In this document: positions 42,382 through 50,019 of the stretch, in pieces
Layout: every line of letters starts with the position of its first letter
Numbering within the stretch: position 1 is the stretch's first letter
DNA from: Oscillospiraceae bacterium
GTDB taxonomy: Bacteria > Bacillota > Clostridia > Oscillospirales > Acutalibacteraceae
DNA: 64,000 bases
Direction: 5' to 3'
Assembly: GCA_902786285.1 (NCBI GenBank)
Contig: CADABX010000009.1
Coordinates: 23,552 to 87,551 of the forward strand
Notes under the pieces: generated by a model
What the model was told of the DNA's origin: nothing
Seen by the model: only the letters and a program-made list of their open reading frames with translations
Database searches by the model: none
Made by a program: the position numbers and the translations under genes

Positions 42382-43542
42382 TTGGCAATCGGAAAAAAGA
42401 AAACGCCGCCGTCGGGCGGCACAGCCGTTGCGTCGCCGCAAACCGGCAAACACACCCACCCCTACGGGATGCTCTCGTCGCTCGCCGTGAGCCGCGCCGG
42501 GTCGCTCGAATTGTTCCGGCTGCTGCGCGAGGCGGTGCCGATCATCGACGCCGCCGTGATGAAGACCGTGCGGCTGCTGGGTACGTTTGACGTCTGCTGC
42601 GACGATCCGCGGGCCCAGACGGCGCTGCGCCGGTTTTTGCGCACGGTGCCGGTCGGCTCGCTGCGATACGGGATCGACGCGTTTTTGTCCACCTATTTCG
42701 AACAGCTTCTGACCTACGGTACCGCCATCGGCGAAATGGTGCTGACCGACGGACATCTGACGGATCTTTACAACGCCGATCTGCGCCGCGTGGCGCTCAG
42801 CTTCGGCGACAGTCCGCTGGATATCATCGTCAGCGCACAGGACGACAAGGGCCATTTCAGCCCGGTGCCCTGGCCGGCGCTGATCCTCAAAAGCGTCCAC
42901 GACCCCGAACCCGGCGCGGTTTACGGCACGTCGATCCTCAAGGGCCTGCCGTTTGTCAGCAATATTCTGCTGACCGTTTTTCAGACCACCGGCGTCAACT
43001 GGGAGCGGCTCGGCAATGTGCGCTTCGCCGTGACCTACAAGCCGCAGAACGACGCGCTGGACAAGGCCTATGCCGCCGACCGCGCAAAACAGATCGCCGA
43101 GGCCTGGAGCACCGCGATGCGCGAGGAGGGCGCCGTGCGCGACTTTATCGCCGTGGGCGACGTGCAGGTGCAGGCCATCGGCAGCGACAACCAGATCCTG
43201 TCCAGCGAAATCCCGGTGCGCCAGCTATTGGAACAGATCGTTGCAAAGCTCGGTATCCCGCCGTTTTTGCTGGGTCTGAGCTGGTCGACCACGGAGCGCA
43301 TGAGCTCGCAGCAGGCGGATATCCTCACCAGCGAGATCGACGCCTACCGGCGCGAGCTCGAGCCGGTGGTGCTGCAGATCTGCAACACGTTTTTGCGCCT
43401 GGAAGGGTTCGACTGCCCGGTTTCGGTCGACTGGGAGCCGTTGACGCTGCAGGACATCACGGCGCTGTCGCAGTCGGCGCTGCTGGACGCACAGACAGAA
43501 AAAATCAGACGCGAGATCGGAGAAGACAAGCATGACATTTGA
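42382..43542 (+). CDS. Phage portal protein
   Basis: A 386-residue protein with a TTG start 7 nt behind AAAGGAG. The pattern (FLSTYFEQLLTYGTAIGEM; later LGLSWSTTERMSSQQADILTSEIDAYRRELEP) fits portal proteins, the dodecameric ring at the capsid vertex through which DNA is pumped. An upstream longer reading frame starts inside terL and is not preferred. Overlaps the next gene by 11 nt. Confidence 0.85.
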   Translation: MAIGKKKTPPSGGTAVASPQTGKHTHPYGMLSSLAVSRAGSLELFRLLREAVPIIDAAVMKTVRLLGTFDVCCDDPRAQTALRRFLRTVPVGSLRYGIDAFLSTYFEQLLTYGTAIGEMVLTDGHLTDLYNADLRRVALSFGDSPLDIIVSAQDDKGHFSPVPWPALILKSVHDPEPGAVYGTSILKGLPFVSNILLTVFQTTGVNWERLGNVRFAVTYKPQNDALDKAYAADRAKQIAEAWSTAMREEGAVRDFIAVGDVQVQAIGSDNQILSSEIPVRQLLEQIVAKLGIPPFLLGLSWSTTERMSSQQADILTSEIDAYRRELEPVVLQICNTFLRLEGFDCPVSVDWEPLTLQDITALSQSALLDAQTEKIRREIGEDKHDI

Positions 43543-44467
43543 TATCGAACAGGAACTCGAACAGATCAATCAGTACACCCGCAAGGCGGTGGCGCAGGAC
43601 GACGTGTATATCTTTACACTGACGCTGTGCGACAACGAAGTGGACCGCGATTTCGAACGCTTTACGCCCGAAGCGCTCGCACAGCTCGCAGAACTGTTTA
43701 AGGGCAAGACCGGGCTGTTTGACCATAGCTGCAAAAGCGAGCAGCAGTCGGCGCGTGTGTTTGCCACCTGGGTGGAAGCCGACCCGGTGCGCAAAACGAG
43801 TCAGGGCGAACCCTACACGACACTCAAGGCGCGCGCCTATATGATCCGCACCAAAGAAAACGAGGCGCTGATCGCCGAGATTGAGGGCGGGATCAAAAAG
43901 GAGGTCAGCGTCGGCTGCGCCATGGGCTCGCTTTGCTGCTCCGTGTGCGGCGCCGACCGCCGTACCGAAGGCTGCGACCACCGCAAGGGACACACCTATA
44001 ACGGTCAGCTTTGCCACGATGTGCTGCGTGACGCACGCGACGCCTATGAATGGTCGTTTGTCGCCGTGCCGGCGCAGCGCGAGGCGGGCGTGACCAAAGC
44101 ATTTTTGAAGGAGGCACCCATGAAACCCGATATTCTCGAAACCGTGAAGGCGGCGGACAATGGCCTGTCGCTTTCCAAACCGCAGCTCCGACAGTTGCAA
44201 AAGGAGATCGCACAGCTCGAGCAGGCCGGCGCAGAGGCGGCCGCCTATCGCGCAAAGCTGCTTTCTGAAATCGGCCGCGGCGTGACGCTCGCGCTGCCGC
44301 AGATCGACAAGTCGCTGTTTCTCGAAGGTTGCAAGGCGATGCACGCGCAGGACCTCGAGCGCCTTTGCGACACGCTGAACAAGCAGACAAGGGATATGCA
44401 GCGCCGCCCGCAGCTGTTTGCAAAAACCGAACAGACACCGACCGACAACCAAGCATTTTGTATTTAA
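43532..44467 (+). CDS. Putative capsid maturation protease-scaffold with zinc-knuckle insertion
   Basis: A 311-residue protein between portal and capsid, the usual place of the prohead protease. The N-terminal part (TLTLCDNEVDRDFERFTPEAL, KTGLFDHSCKS, IKKEVSVGCAMGS, AYEWSFVAVPAQREAGV) resembles the protease-like phage proteins in which a His and Ser form the active site. A cysteine cluster CCSVCGADRRTEGCDH about residues 131-146 looks like a metal-binding insertion. From about 195 on the chain is helical and charged, as in a scaffold (delta) domain. SD GGAGAAG. Catalytic residues are only inferred (His in FDHS, Ser in EVSVG). Confidence 0.65.
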   Translation: MTFDIEQELEQINQYTRKAVAQDDVYIFTLTLCDNEVDRDFERFTPEALAQLAELFKGKTGLFDHSCKSEQQSARVFATWVEADPVRKTSQGEPYTTLKARAYMIRTKENEALIAEIEGGIKKEVSVGCAMGSLCCSVCGADRRTEGCDHRKGHTYNGQLCHDVLRDARDAYEWSFVAVPAQREAGVTKAFLKEAPMKPDILETVKAADNGLSLSKPQLRQLQKEIAQLEQAGAEAAAYRAKLLSEIGRGVTLALPQIDKSLFLEGCKAMHAQDLERLCDTLNKQTRDMQRRPQLFAKTEQTPTDNQAFCI

Positions 44468-44481
44468 CAGGAGGTACGACT

Positions 44482-45498
44482 ATGGCAGCATTTGAAAACA
44501 TCAAACTCGAAAAAGGTCTTTACACAACCGGCAAATCCTTTACCCAGGCGCTCGAAGCGCTCGACCCGTCCGAAAACTATATCGGCACGCCGCTCGAGGG
44601 CCTCGACGCCTATCAGCGCCAGCTCAAGCGTTTTGACATCAAGGTCAGCGGCCGCGGAAGCGACCGGGTGGAAAAATTCTTCAAAACCACCGATTCCGCC
44701 GCGCTGTTTCCGGAATACGTCAGCCGCGCTGTCTGGGCAGGCGTGGAGGAAAACAACCTGCTTCCGAACATCGTGGCGACCGTGACGGATATCGAAGGGC
44801 TCGACTACCGCACGATTGCGTCCACGCTCTCGGACGAAGACAACGACGCCGCCCATGAGATCGGCGAGGGCGAAGAGATTCCGACCACCGTCATCAACAC
44901 CACCGAGCATCTGGTTTCGCTCAAAAAACGCGGCCGCATGCTGGTTGCGTCCTATGAGGCGATCCGCTTCCAGCGCCTGGACCTTTTTACCGTGGCGCTG
45001 CGCCAGATCGGCGCCTATATTGCGCGCCGACAGCTCCAGGACGCCGTGAACGTGCTGATGAACGGCGACGGCACCGGCAACGACAACGCCATCACCACCA
45101 CCTCCACCGCCGCGTCCGGCACGCTGAGCTACAGCGACCTTGTCGATCTTTGGAACAGCTTTGACCCCTATACGCTCAACGCGATCATCGCGTCGCCCAC
45201 GGCGATGGCGCAGATCCTCAAGCTGTCCGAAATGCGCGACGGCACCGCCGGGCTCAACTTCCACGCCTCGGGCAACCTCGTCACACCGTTTGGCGCCCAG
45301 CTGATGAAAAGCAGCGCCGTGGACAGCGGCAAGCTGATCGGCCTTGACAACACCTGCGCACTCGAACAGGTGCAGGCCGGCGGCATTCTGACGGAATTCG
45401 ACAAGCTGATCGACCGCCAGCTCGAACGCGCGGCTGTGACAAGCATCACGGGCTTCGCCAAGATCTATACCGGCGCGTCCAAGGCGCTGTCGATGTAA
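44482..45498 (+). CDS. Major capsid protein (HK97 fold)
   Basis: A 338-residue protein behind AGGAGGT. The text SAALFPEYVSRAVWAGVEEN, then EIGEGEEIPTT and KKRGRMLVASYEAIRFQRLD, with the late segment AVTSITGFAKIYTGASKAL, fits HK97-fold capsid proteins of Clostridial siphophages. The N-terminal arm of about 65 residues could be the part trimmed during maturation. It is the shell subunit; the intact frame supports assembly potential. Confidence 0.85.
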   Translation: MAAFENIKLEKGLYTTGKSFTQALEALDPSENYIGTPLEGLDAYQRQLKRFDIKVSGRGSDRVEKFFKTTDSAALFPEYVSRAVWAGVEENNLLPNIVATVTDIEGLDYRTIASTLSDEDNDAAHEIGEGEEIPTTVINTTEHLVSLKKRGRMLVASYEAIRFQRLDLFTVALRQIGAYIARRQLQDAVNVLMNGDGTGNDNAITTTSTAASGTLSYSDLVDLWNSFDPYTLNAIIASPTAMAQILKLSEMRDGTAGLNFHASGNLVTPFGAQLMKSSAVDSGKLIGLDNTCALEQVQAGGILTEFDKLIDRQLERAAVTSITGFAKIYTGASKALSM

Positions 45499-45508
45499 GG
45501 AGGCGCCT

Positions 45509-45868
45509 ATGGACGCAACGCAGGTGCTGGCCGTGTTGAGAGGGATCCGCCTGTTTGACGAGATCCCGGAACAGGTTTTGCTGCTCGAAAGCGTCCGTGC
45601 GCTCGGCGAAGTCAAAGAACAACTGCGTGACGGTGCGGACGAAAGTGATCCGCGCGTTGCGCAGACCGCCGCCGCACTGGCGCGCTACCGGCTGTTTTGC
45701 AACATGCTCGAGGGCGGCGACCGGTTTTCGAGCTACAAGGCCGGCGACATCACGATCGCCCGCGATCTGAAGGCGGAGTTTGAACTGGAACGGCAGCTGC
45801 GGCAGCAGGCGCTGCTGGACGCTGTGCCCATCTTAAAGGACGGAGGGTTCTTCGTTGCGGTACAATAA
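45509..45868 (+). CDS. Probable head-tail connector protein
   Basis: A 119-residue, largely helical protein behind AAGGAGG, directly after the capsid gene. Position, size and helical character match head-completion (gp6/adaptor-type) proteins that bind the portal ring. Sequence identity to a named family was not recognised, so the call rests mainly on context. Confidence 0.6.
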   Translation: MDATQVLAVLRGIRLFDEIPEQVLLLESVRALGEVKEQLRDGADESDPRVAQTAAALARYRLFCNMLEGGDRFSSYKAGDITIARDLKAEFELERQLRQQALLDAVPILKDGGFFVAVQ

Positions 45869-46211
45869 AAACATCACCCTGCCTTTTTTCAAAAAGTTCG
45901 GGCGCACCATGACCTATACCGATCCGCACGGCAGCGTGGAATTCAAAGCGTTTTTGCAGCCGCTGCGCTACAAAAACAAGATGTATCTGAGCGGCACGCT
46001 GACCGAGATCGGCTACGACACGCTGCGCAAATTCGTTTTGATCTGCCCGGTGTCGGTCAACATTCCGGCTGTGGACGGCACACGCGCCACGCTGGTGTTT
46101 GACGGCGATTCGTTTTGCGTGGACCATTGCGAAAAGGTCTTTTTCGGCGAAACGCCGCTGTATTACTGGGCGATCGTGCACCAGAACAACGACTGGAGGG
46201 TGACGGTATGA
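45855..46211 (+). CDS. Probable head-closure protein
   Basis: A 118-residue beta-rich protein with a TTG start preceded by GGAGGG, overlapping the previous gene by 14 nt. The order connector then small beta-rich protein matches stopper/head-closure proteins in siphophages (SPP1 gp16-like). No decisive motif. Ends in a 4-nt overlap with the next gene. Confidence 0.5.
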   Translation: MRYNKNITLPFFKKFGRTMTYTDPHGSVEFKAFLQPLRYKNKMYLSGTLTEIGYDTLRKFVLICPVSVNIPAVDGTRATLVFDGDSFCVDHCEKVFFGETPLYYWAIVHQNNDWRVTV

Positions 46212-47032
46212 CAACAGCCAATCTCGTGCGCGAAATCGTAACGATGATCAATACGCAGGTGCTCGACGACCTCGACACCGTGGAGGCGGTGCTCTCGTTT
46301 GACGACCGCACCGTGCCGCAGCCGCTGACCAAGATCTACTTCGCCTTTCTCATCGGCGAAGACACCGTGTCGCTGCTGGAGGACAGCACGCAATACGCCT
46401 GCCAGATGACGGATCTGACGATCTCCATGAACTGCTATGCGCCGCCGGGAGAAAACGCGATCGACATCGCCGCCCACGCGGAGGCCGTTCTGGGCAAGGT
46501 CAACGAGAATTATGCGGGACTGATGACAGGCTACGAGATCGGTACCGCCGCAATCGACGACTATCTCAAGGCGCTCAAGGTGCCGTGCAGGATGTTCTTT
46601 AAATTTGAGCAGTGTCCGGCGTTTCAGATCAGCGATTCCGTGATTTTGCCGTTTGCCGATTTCATGTGCAAAACGCATGTGATGGACACCACGCTCCATC
46701 TTTCGGCGGCCGAACGCGAACAGATCAGCACGCCCTATGCCGTCGGGACCTATGTGGGTCTCGGCGCGTATAACCCCGTGACGGTGGCGCTGGCGTTCAC
46801 GCCGCGTGCGGTGCTGATTTTTCCGGTGAACGATGCGCCGTTTTCGCTCGACACGGCGCACAACACCTTTCTTTGCCGCACTGCCGTGGCGGCGTCGGGC
46901 GTCAGCGACAGCCTTATCACGCTGCAAAGCGGCGGCTTTCGCGTCAGCCAGCCCGAAACGGTCCCCTATGACAGCGCCATCCGCTCGCTCAACGAATCAA
47001 ACCGGACGTACGGCTACGTCGCGTTCCGGTAA
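46208..47032 (+). CDS. Last phage structural gene, tail-terminator-like N-terminus
   Basis: A 274-residue protein. Residues 1 to about 140 (helical start, then QMTDLTISMNCYAPPGENA and an alpha/beta pattern) are compatible with a tail-terminator or completion protein. The remaining half (TPRAVLIFPVNDAPFSLDT, ending SNRTYGYVAFR) reads like the beta-rich distal domain seen in phage and tailocin proteins. A two-part protein at the point where tail genes should begin is unusual. It is followed by a terminator 4 nt after the stop. Confidence 0.5.
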   Translation: MTTANLVREIVTMINTQVLDDLDTVEAVLSFDDRTVPQPLTKIYFAFLIGEDTVSLLEDSTQYACQMTDLTISMNCYAPPGENAIDIAAHAEAVLGKVNENYAGLMTGYEIGTAAIDDYLKALKVPCRMFFKFEQCPAFQISDSVILPFADFMCKTHVMDTTLHLSAAEREQISTPYAVGTYVGLGAYNPVTVALAFTPRAVLIFPVNDAPFSLDTAHNTFLCRTAVAASGVSDSLITLQSGGFRVSQPETVPYDSAIRSLNESNRTYGYVAFR

Positions 47033-47036
47033 CAAC

Positions 47037-47062
47037 AAAAGCGCCCGCAAGGGCGCTTTTTT
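47037..47062 (+). terminator. Terminator ending the phage cassette
   Basis: AAAAGCGCCC-GCAA-GGGCGCTTTT (47037-47060) plus T-run to 47062. Confidence 0.9.
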
Positions 47063-47065
47063 GGA

Positions 47066-47248
47066 GGGCCAAGGGCCAAGGGATAAGGGCCGAGGGACGC
47101 GGAGAAAAGCGTTGCAACGGGAAACGCCGTACCGCGCCGGAAAGCGCATCAAAAGTTTTGAACGCAAAGTCGTTGCGTGGTCGCATCCTTTTGTTTGCCC
47201 GCAATACGAAGCGCGTTCCCTTTCCTCTATGCCCTTGGCCCTGGGCCC
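47066..47248. repeat. Inverted heptamer repeat element, GGGCCAA class
   Basis: Left arm GGGCCAA GGGCCAA GGGATAA GGGCCGA GGGACGC (47066-47100); right arm TATGCCC TTGGCCC TGGGCCC (47228-47248). About 127 bp between the arms show no gene. It lies between the phage cassette and convergent yebC, flanked by a terminator on each side. The arms share words and order with the element at 19921-20088. Confidence 0.85.
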
Positions 47249-47250
47249 TA

Positions 47251-47278
47251 AAAAAAGCCGCCCGCAGGCGGCTTTTTT
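47251..47278. terminator. Bidirectional terminator next to yebC
   Basis: A-run, GCCGCC/GGCGGC stem with CGCA loop, T-run; ends just before the yebC stop codon. Confidence 0.9.
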
Positions 47279-47279
47279 A

Positions 47280-48017
47280 TCAGGGAAGGTCGTCGGTGTT
47301 TTCCAGGTTGTGCCACACGCCCTGGACGTCGTCGTTGTCCTCCATCATTTCGAGCAGGCGGCCCATCATTTTGAGGTCCTCCTCGTCGGTGAGCTTGACC
47401 GTGGTGGACGGCACATATTCCACCTCGGCGGACACGAATTTGTAGCCCTTGGCGCTCAGATCGTCGCGCACGCCGCCCAGATCGTTGGGCTCGGTGCGGA
47501 TGATGTAGACGTCCTCGTCGTTGATGAAATCCACGGCGCCGGCTTCCAGCGCGTCTTCCATCAGCTTGTCTTCGTCCATATCCTCGGCGTCGATCACGAT
47601 TTCACCGTAGCGGGTGAACAGGAACGACACGCAGCCGCTCTGGCCCATGTTGCCCTTGTTTTTGTCAAAGTAGTGGCGCATTTCACCGGCGGTGCGGTTG
47701 CGGTTGTCGGTCAGCGTTTCCACGATCACGGCGATGCCGGAGGGACCGTAGCCTTCATAGACGATTTCTTCATAGTGGGCGCTGTTGCCTTCGCCCGAGG
47801 CTTTTTTGATGATGCGCTCGATATTGTCGTTGGGCACGTTGTTGGCCTTCGCTTTCGCGATTACGTCCTTAAGCTTGGAGTTGGACGCCGGATCCGGGCC
47901 GCCTTCGCGCACGGCGATGGCGATTTCGCGGCCGATCTTGGTAAAGACCTTGGCGCGCGCGTTATCGGTCTTTTCTTTTTTGCGTTTGATGGTACTCCAT
48001 TTGGAATGTCCAGACAT
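47280..48017 (-). CDS. yebC: YebC/PmpR family DNA-binding protein
   Basis: A 245-residue YebC/PmpR protein: MSGHSKWSTIKRKKEKTDN at the N-terminus, YEGYGPSGIAVIVETLTDNRNRT and GCVSFLFTRYG in the middle are diagnostic. Members act as transcriptional regulators, and YebC-type proteins have also been linked to relief of ribosome stalling; which applies here is not visible. The start at 48017 is chosen because conservation begins at MSGHSKW; the longer frame upstream is not conserved. Conserved chromosomal gene bounding the phage cassette. Confidence 0.95.
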   Translation of the reverse strand: MSGHSKWSTIKRKKEKTDNARAKVFTKIGREIAIAVREGGPDPASNSKLKDVIAKAKANNVPNDNIERIIKKASGEGNSAHYEEIVYEGYGPSGIAVIVETLTDNRNRTAGEMRHYFDKNKGNMGQSGCVSFLFTRYGEIVIDAEDMDEDKLMEDALEAGAVDFINDEDVYIIRTEPNDLGGVRDDLSAKGYKFVSAEVEYVPSTTVKLTDEEDLKMMGRLLEMMEDNDDVQGVWHNLENTDDLP

Positions 48018-48120
48018 CGTTTCACCAGTCCTTCTGATAGAATAGATTAACATATCTACTTTACCATGAAACAGCCGATTTGTCAAGGGAGGGCGCCGGG
48101 GGATTTCCGGACGGTTACGG

Positions 48121-48148
48121 TTGACATTTATGAACATTGTGTTAAAAT
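48121..48148 (+). promoter_or_regulatory. Promoter of the secreted paralogue pair
   Basis: TTGACA (48121-48126), 16-nt spacer, TAAAAT (48143-48148), 33 nt before the first ATG. Confidence 0.75.
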
Positions 48149-48180
48149 TAAGTTAAGAAATATACGGAAGGAGCATCCCT

Positions 48181-48756
48181 ATGAAAAAACGAATCCTGGC
48201 ACTGGCACTTTCCCTGGCTTTATTGCTTTCCCTTGTCCCGTTCGCCCTGGCGGCGGACACCGCAGACCCCGAAATCGTCTATAACCTTGACAGCCGTCTG
48301 CTTGGCTACGGCTATATCATGGACGACAGCGAAAAAGAGATCGCCGTCGGCGACGTGCTTTTTGTTCACTATGCGGGCAGCGCGGCGGCAACGCTGTATT
48401 GCAACGGCGAAAAAGTCTTTGACTACACCGCCGGCAGCGAAGACTATGAGTATTGCAACATCCCTGCAACAAAGACCGGCACGCTCGAGCTTTCGCTCAA
48501 ACAGGGCGACAGCGAGATCGCGCACCGCACGTTTACCGTGATTGCGTCGAAGGATATGTATCCGAAGGTTGTCAAACGTGCGTTTGCCGAATTCTTCTCG
48601 ACGCGGATCAATCCGTTTGTGTCGGTCGATGAGCTGAAAGACGCCGCGGCCCACGGCTTCCCGGTTGGCAATCCGTTTTTGCCGCTGGCAACATTTGCAA
48701 TGCTGTTTTCCAACCTGTTCAGCGCGATCTTCTCGTTCGTGCGCATCGCGCGGTAG
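48181..48756 (+). CDS. Small secreted protein, paralogue A, with amphipathic tail
   Basis: A 191-residue exported protein: signal peptide to about residue 25 (ending ALAA), a beta-rich domain (VGDVLFVHYAGSAAATLYCNGEKVFDYTAG) of about 90 residues that looks immunoglobulin-like, then a linker and an aromatic amphipathic C-terminus (MLFSNLFSAIFSFVRIAR). GGAGC precedes the ATG. The next gene has the same length, layout and related phrases, so the two arose by duplication. No anchor or enzyme motif; the C-terminal helix could bind membrane or a partner. Function unknown. Confidence 0.7.
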   Translation: MKKRILALALSLALLLSLVPFALAADTADPEIVYNLDSRLLGYGYIMDDSEKEIAVGDVLFVHYAGSAAATLYCNGEKVFDYTAGSEDYEYCNIPATKTGTLELSLKQGDSEIAHRTFTVIASKDMYPKVVKRAFAEFFSTRINPFVSVDELKDAAAHGFPVGNPFLPLATFAMLFSNLFSAIFSFVRIAR

Positions 48757-48810
48757 TTTTTACGCCCGGTGCTGTGATAATAAAAAAACGGGAAAAAAGG
48801 AGAATTTGTT

Positions 48811-49374
48811 ATGAAGAAAAGAATCGTTGCAATCTGCCTGACGCTCGTCCTGCTGCTTTGCGCGCTGCCGTTTGCAGCGGCGGCGGAAGACGCAACCACA
48901 ACCGCCTATCTGGTTTTGACCGACCATCTGCTGAACGACATGCATATCGAGCAGGATGGCTGCACCAAGCTTGCCGTCGGCGACACGATCCGTGTGACCT
49001 ATGACGGCAGCACGCCGGCGGATGTGATCATCAACGGTCAGGCCGTGCATACCTTTGCTGCGAACGATTGGCAGGTCTATGTTTGGGAAGTCAAGTCCGC
49101 CCAGCCAGTGAATATCAAGCTCTGCGCGGGTGATCAGACATTCATTGACCGCAATTTCACCATCATCTCCGACAAAGAGATGTATCGAGAAAACCTGTCG
49201 GCGGGCTTCAAAGATCTCGGCGAGAGCCTGAAAATCGCGCTGTTCCCGAGTTATGCGCTCAAGGTGTTTGAGGGCACTGCTGTTCCGGTCGGCAATGCAA
49301 TGCTGGGCCCGGTGCTGATCGGCGAATCGCTGGTCAAGCTGTTCAAGGCGCTGTTTTCCTTCACACGCCTGTAA
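48811..49374 (+). CDS. Small secreted protein, paralogue B, with amphipathic tail
   Basis: A 187-residue exported protein starting MKKRIVAICLTLVLLLCALP, with cleavage near residue 24. VGDTIRVTYDGSTPADVIINGQAVHTF aligns with the same region of the gene before it. DKEMYRENL matches KDMYPKVV there, and the end GESLVKLFKALFSFTRL matches its tail. AAAGGAG lies ahead of the ATG. Encoded 54 nt after its paralogue, most likely on one transcript. Sequence divergence between the copies is high, so the duplication is old or the proteins evolve fast. Confidence 0.7.
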   Translation: MKKRIVAICLTLVLLLCALPFAAAAEDATTTAYLVLTDHLLNDMHIEQDGCTKLAVGDTIRVTYDGSTPADVIINGQAVHTFAANDWQVYVWEVKSAQPVNIKLCAGDQTFIDRNFTIISDKEMYRENLSAGFKDLGESLKIALFPSYALKVFEGTAVPVGNAMLGPVLIGESLVKLFKALFSFTRL

Positions 49375-49401
49375 AAAGAAAGGCTTTTTTCCGAAAAACC
49401 C

Positions 49402-49430
49402 TTGATATTTGCGGCAAAAGGTGGTACAAT
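49402..49430 (+). promoter_or_regulatory. Promoter of the rimP-nusA-infB operon
   Basis: TTGATA (49402-49407), 17-nt spacer, TACAAT (49425-49430). Confidence 0.75.
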
Positions 49431-49456
49431 ACCGATAATCCGTAATGTAAACCGTT

Positions 49457-49490
49457 GAGTGGGCTTGCAAAAGCCCGCTCCTTCTTTTTG
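49457..49490 (+). promoter_or_regulatory. rimP leader hairpin with T-run
   Basis: Stem 49457-49466 with 49471-49480 (one G-U pair), GNRA-type loop GCAA, followed by CTTCTTTTTG. It resembles a weak terminator 15 nt before the rimP ATG, in the operon that encodes NusA, so attenuation with NusA feedback is an attractive but untested reading. Confidence 0.6.
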
Positions 49491-49504
49491 AAAGGGGAAG
49501 ATCT

Positions 49505-49984
49505 ATGGCAAAAGGCGGCAACACCGTCGCCGCAGTGCGCGCGCTGGCGCAGCCTGTGGCAGAAGCCCTCGGCCTTCGGTTGTGGGACGTGCGGTTTCTC
49601 AAAGAGGGCGCAACGTGGTATCTGCGCATATTTATCGACAAGCCCGGCGGCGTTTCGATCGACGACTGTGTGGACATGACCCACGCGCTGAATCCCGTTT
49701 TGGACGAGGCGGACCCGATCGAGCAGGCCTACTGCCTGGAGGTCAGCTCCCCGGGCGTCGAGCGCGAGCTGACGCGCGACGAGCATTTTGAGGCGTATCG
49801 CGGCGCAAAGATCAAGGTACGCACCATCCGTCCGGTCGACGGGGCGCGCGATTTCAATGGCACGCTCGAGGATTTTGACGACGGACAGATCACCTTGCGC
49901 ACGGCAGACGGCGCAGGCATCAGTTTTCAGAAAAAAGAGGTCTCCTGGGTGAAGCTCGACGATTTCGAAGGCTTCGGCGACTGA
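49505..49984 (+). CDS. rimP: Ribosome maturation factor RimP
   Basis: A 159-residue two-domain protein for 30S subunit maturation. GLRLWDVRFLKEGATWYLRIFIDKPGGVSIDDC and LEVSSPGVERELTRDEHFE are signature regions of the N-terminal domain, followed by a small SH3-like C-terminal domain (AKIKVRTI, LEDFDDGQITLR). Start chosen from AAAGGGGAAG. First gene of the classical rimP-nusA-ylxR-ylxQ-infB-rbfA operon. Confidence 0.95.
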   Translation: MAKGGNTVAAVRALAQPVAEALGLRLWDVRFLKEGATWYLRIFIDKPGGVSIDDCVDMTHALNPVLDEADPIEQAYCLEVSSPGVERELTRDEHFEAYRGAKIKVRTIRPVDGARDFNGTLEDFDDGQITLRTADGAGISFQKKEVSWVKLDDFEGFGD

Positions 49985-50019
49985 GACCTCCTGCGATACA
50001 GAAAGGATTGATTTGGAAA

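Larger units (their letters stand above)
40618..47032 (+). mobile_element. Phage head and packaging cassette without tail or integration genes
   Basis: Eight intact, tightly packed genes on one strand: terS, terL, portal, protease/scaffold, major capsid, two connectors and a last structural gene. Starts and stops overlap or lie within 15 nt. No integrase, repressor, replication, tail, lysin or holin gene is present on either side. The cassette ends at a strong terminator and a heptamer repeat before chromosomal yebC. It is either a trimmed prophage or a kept capsid-packaging unit (satellite, gene-transfer-agent-like or compartment). Intact frames argue against simple decay. Confidence 0.8.

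Noticed and set aside
47041-48050. Plus-strand frame of about 400 codons running through the repeat and opposite yebC
   Set aside because: Continuation of a shadow frame across a terminator and antisense to a highly conserved gene.
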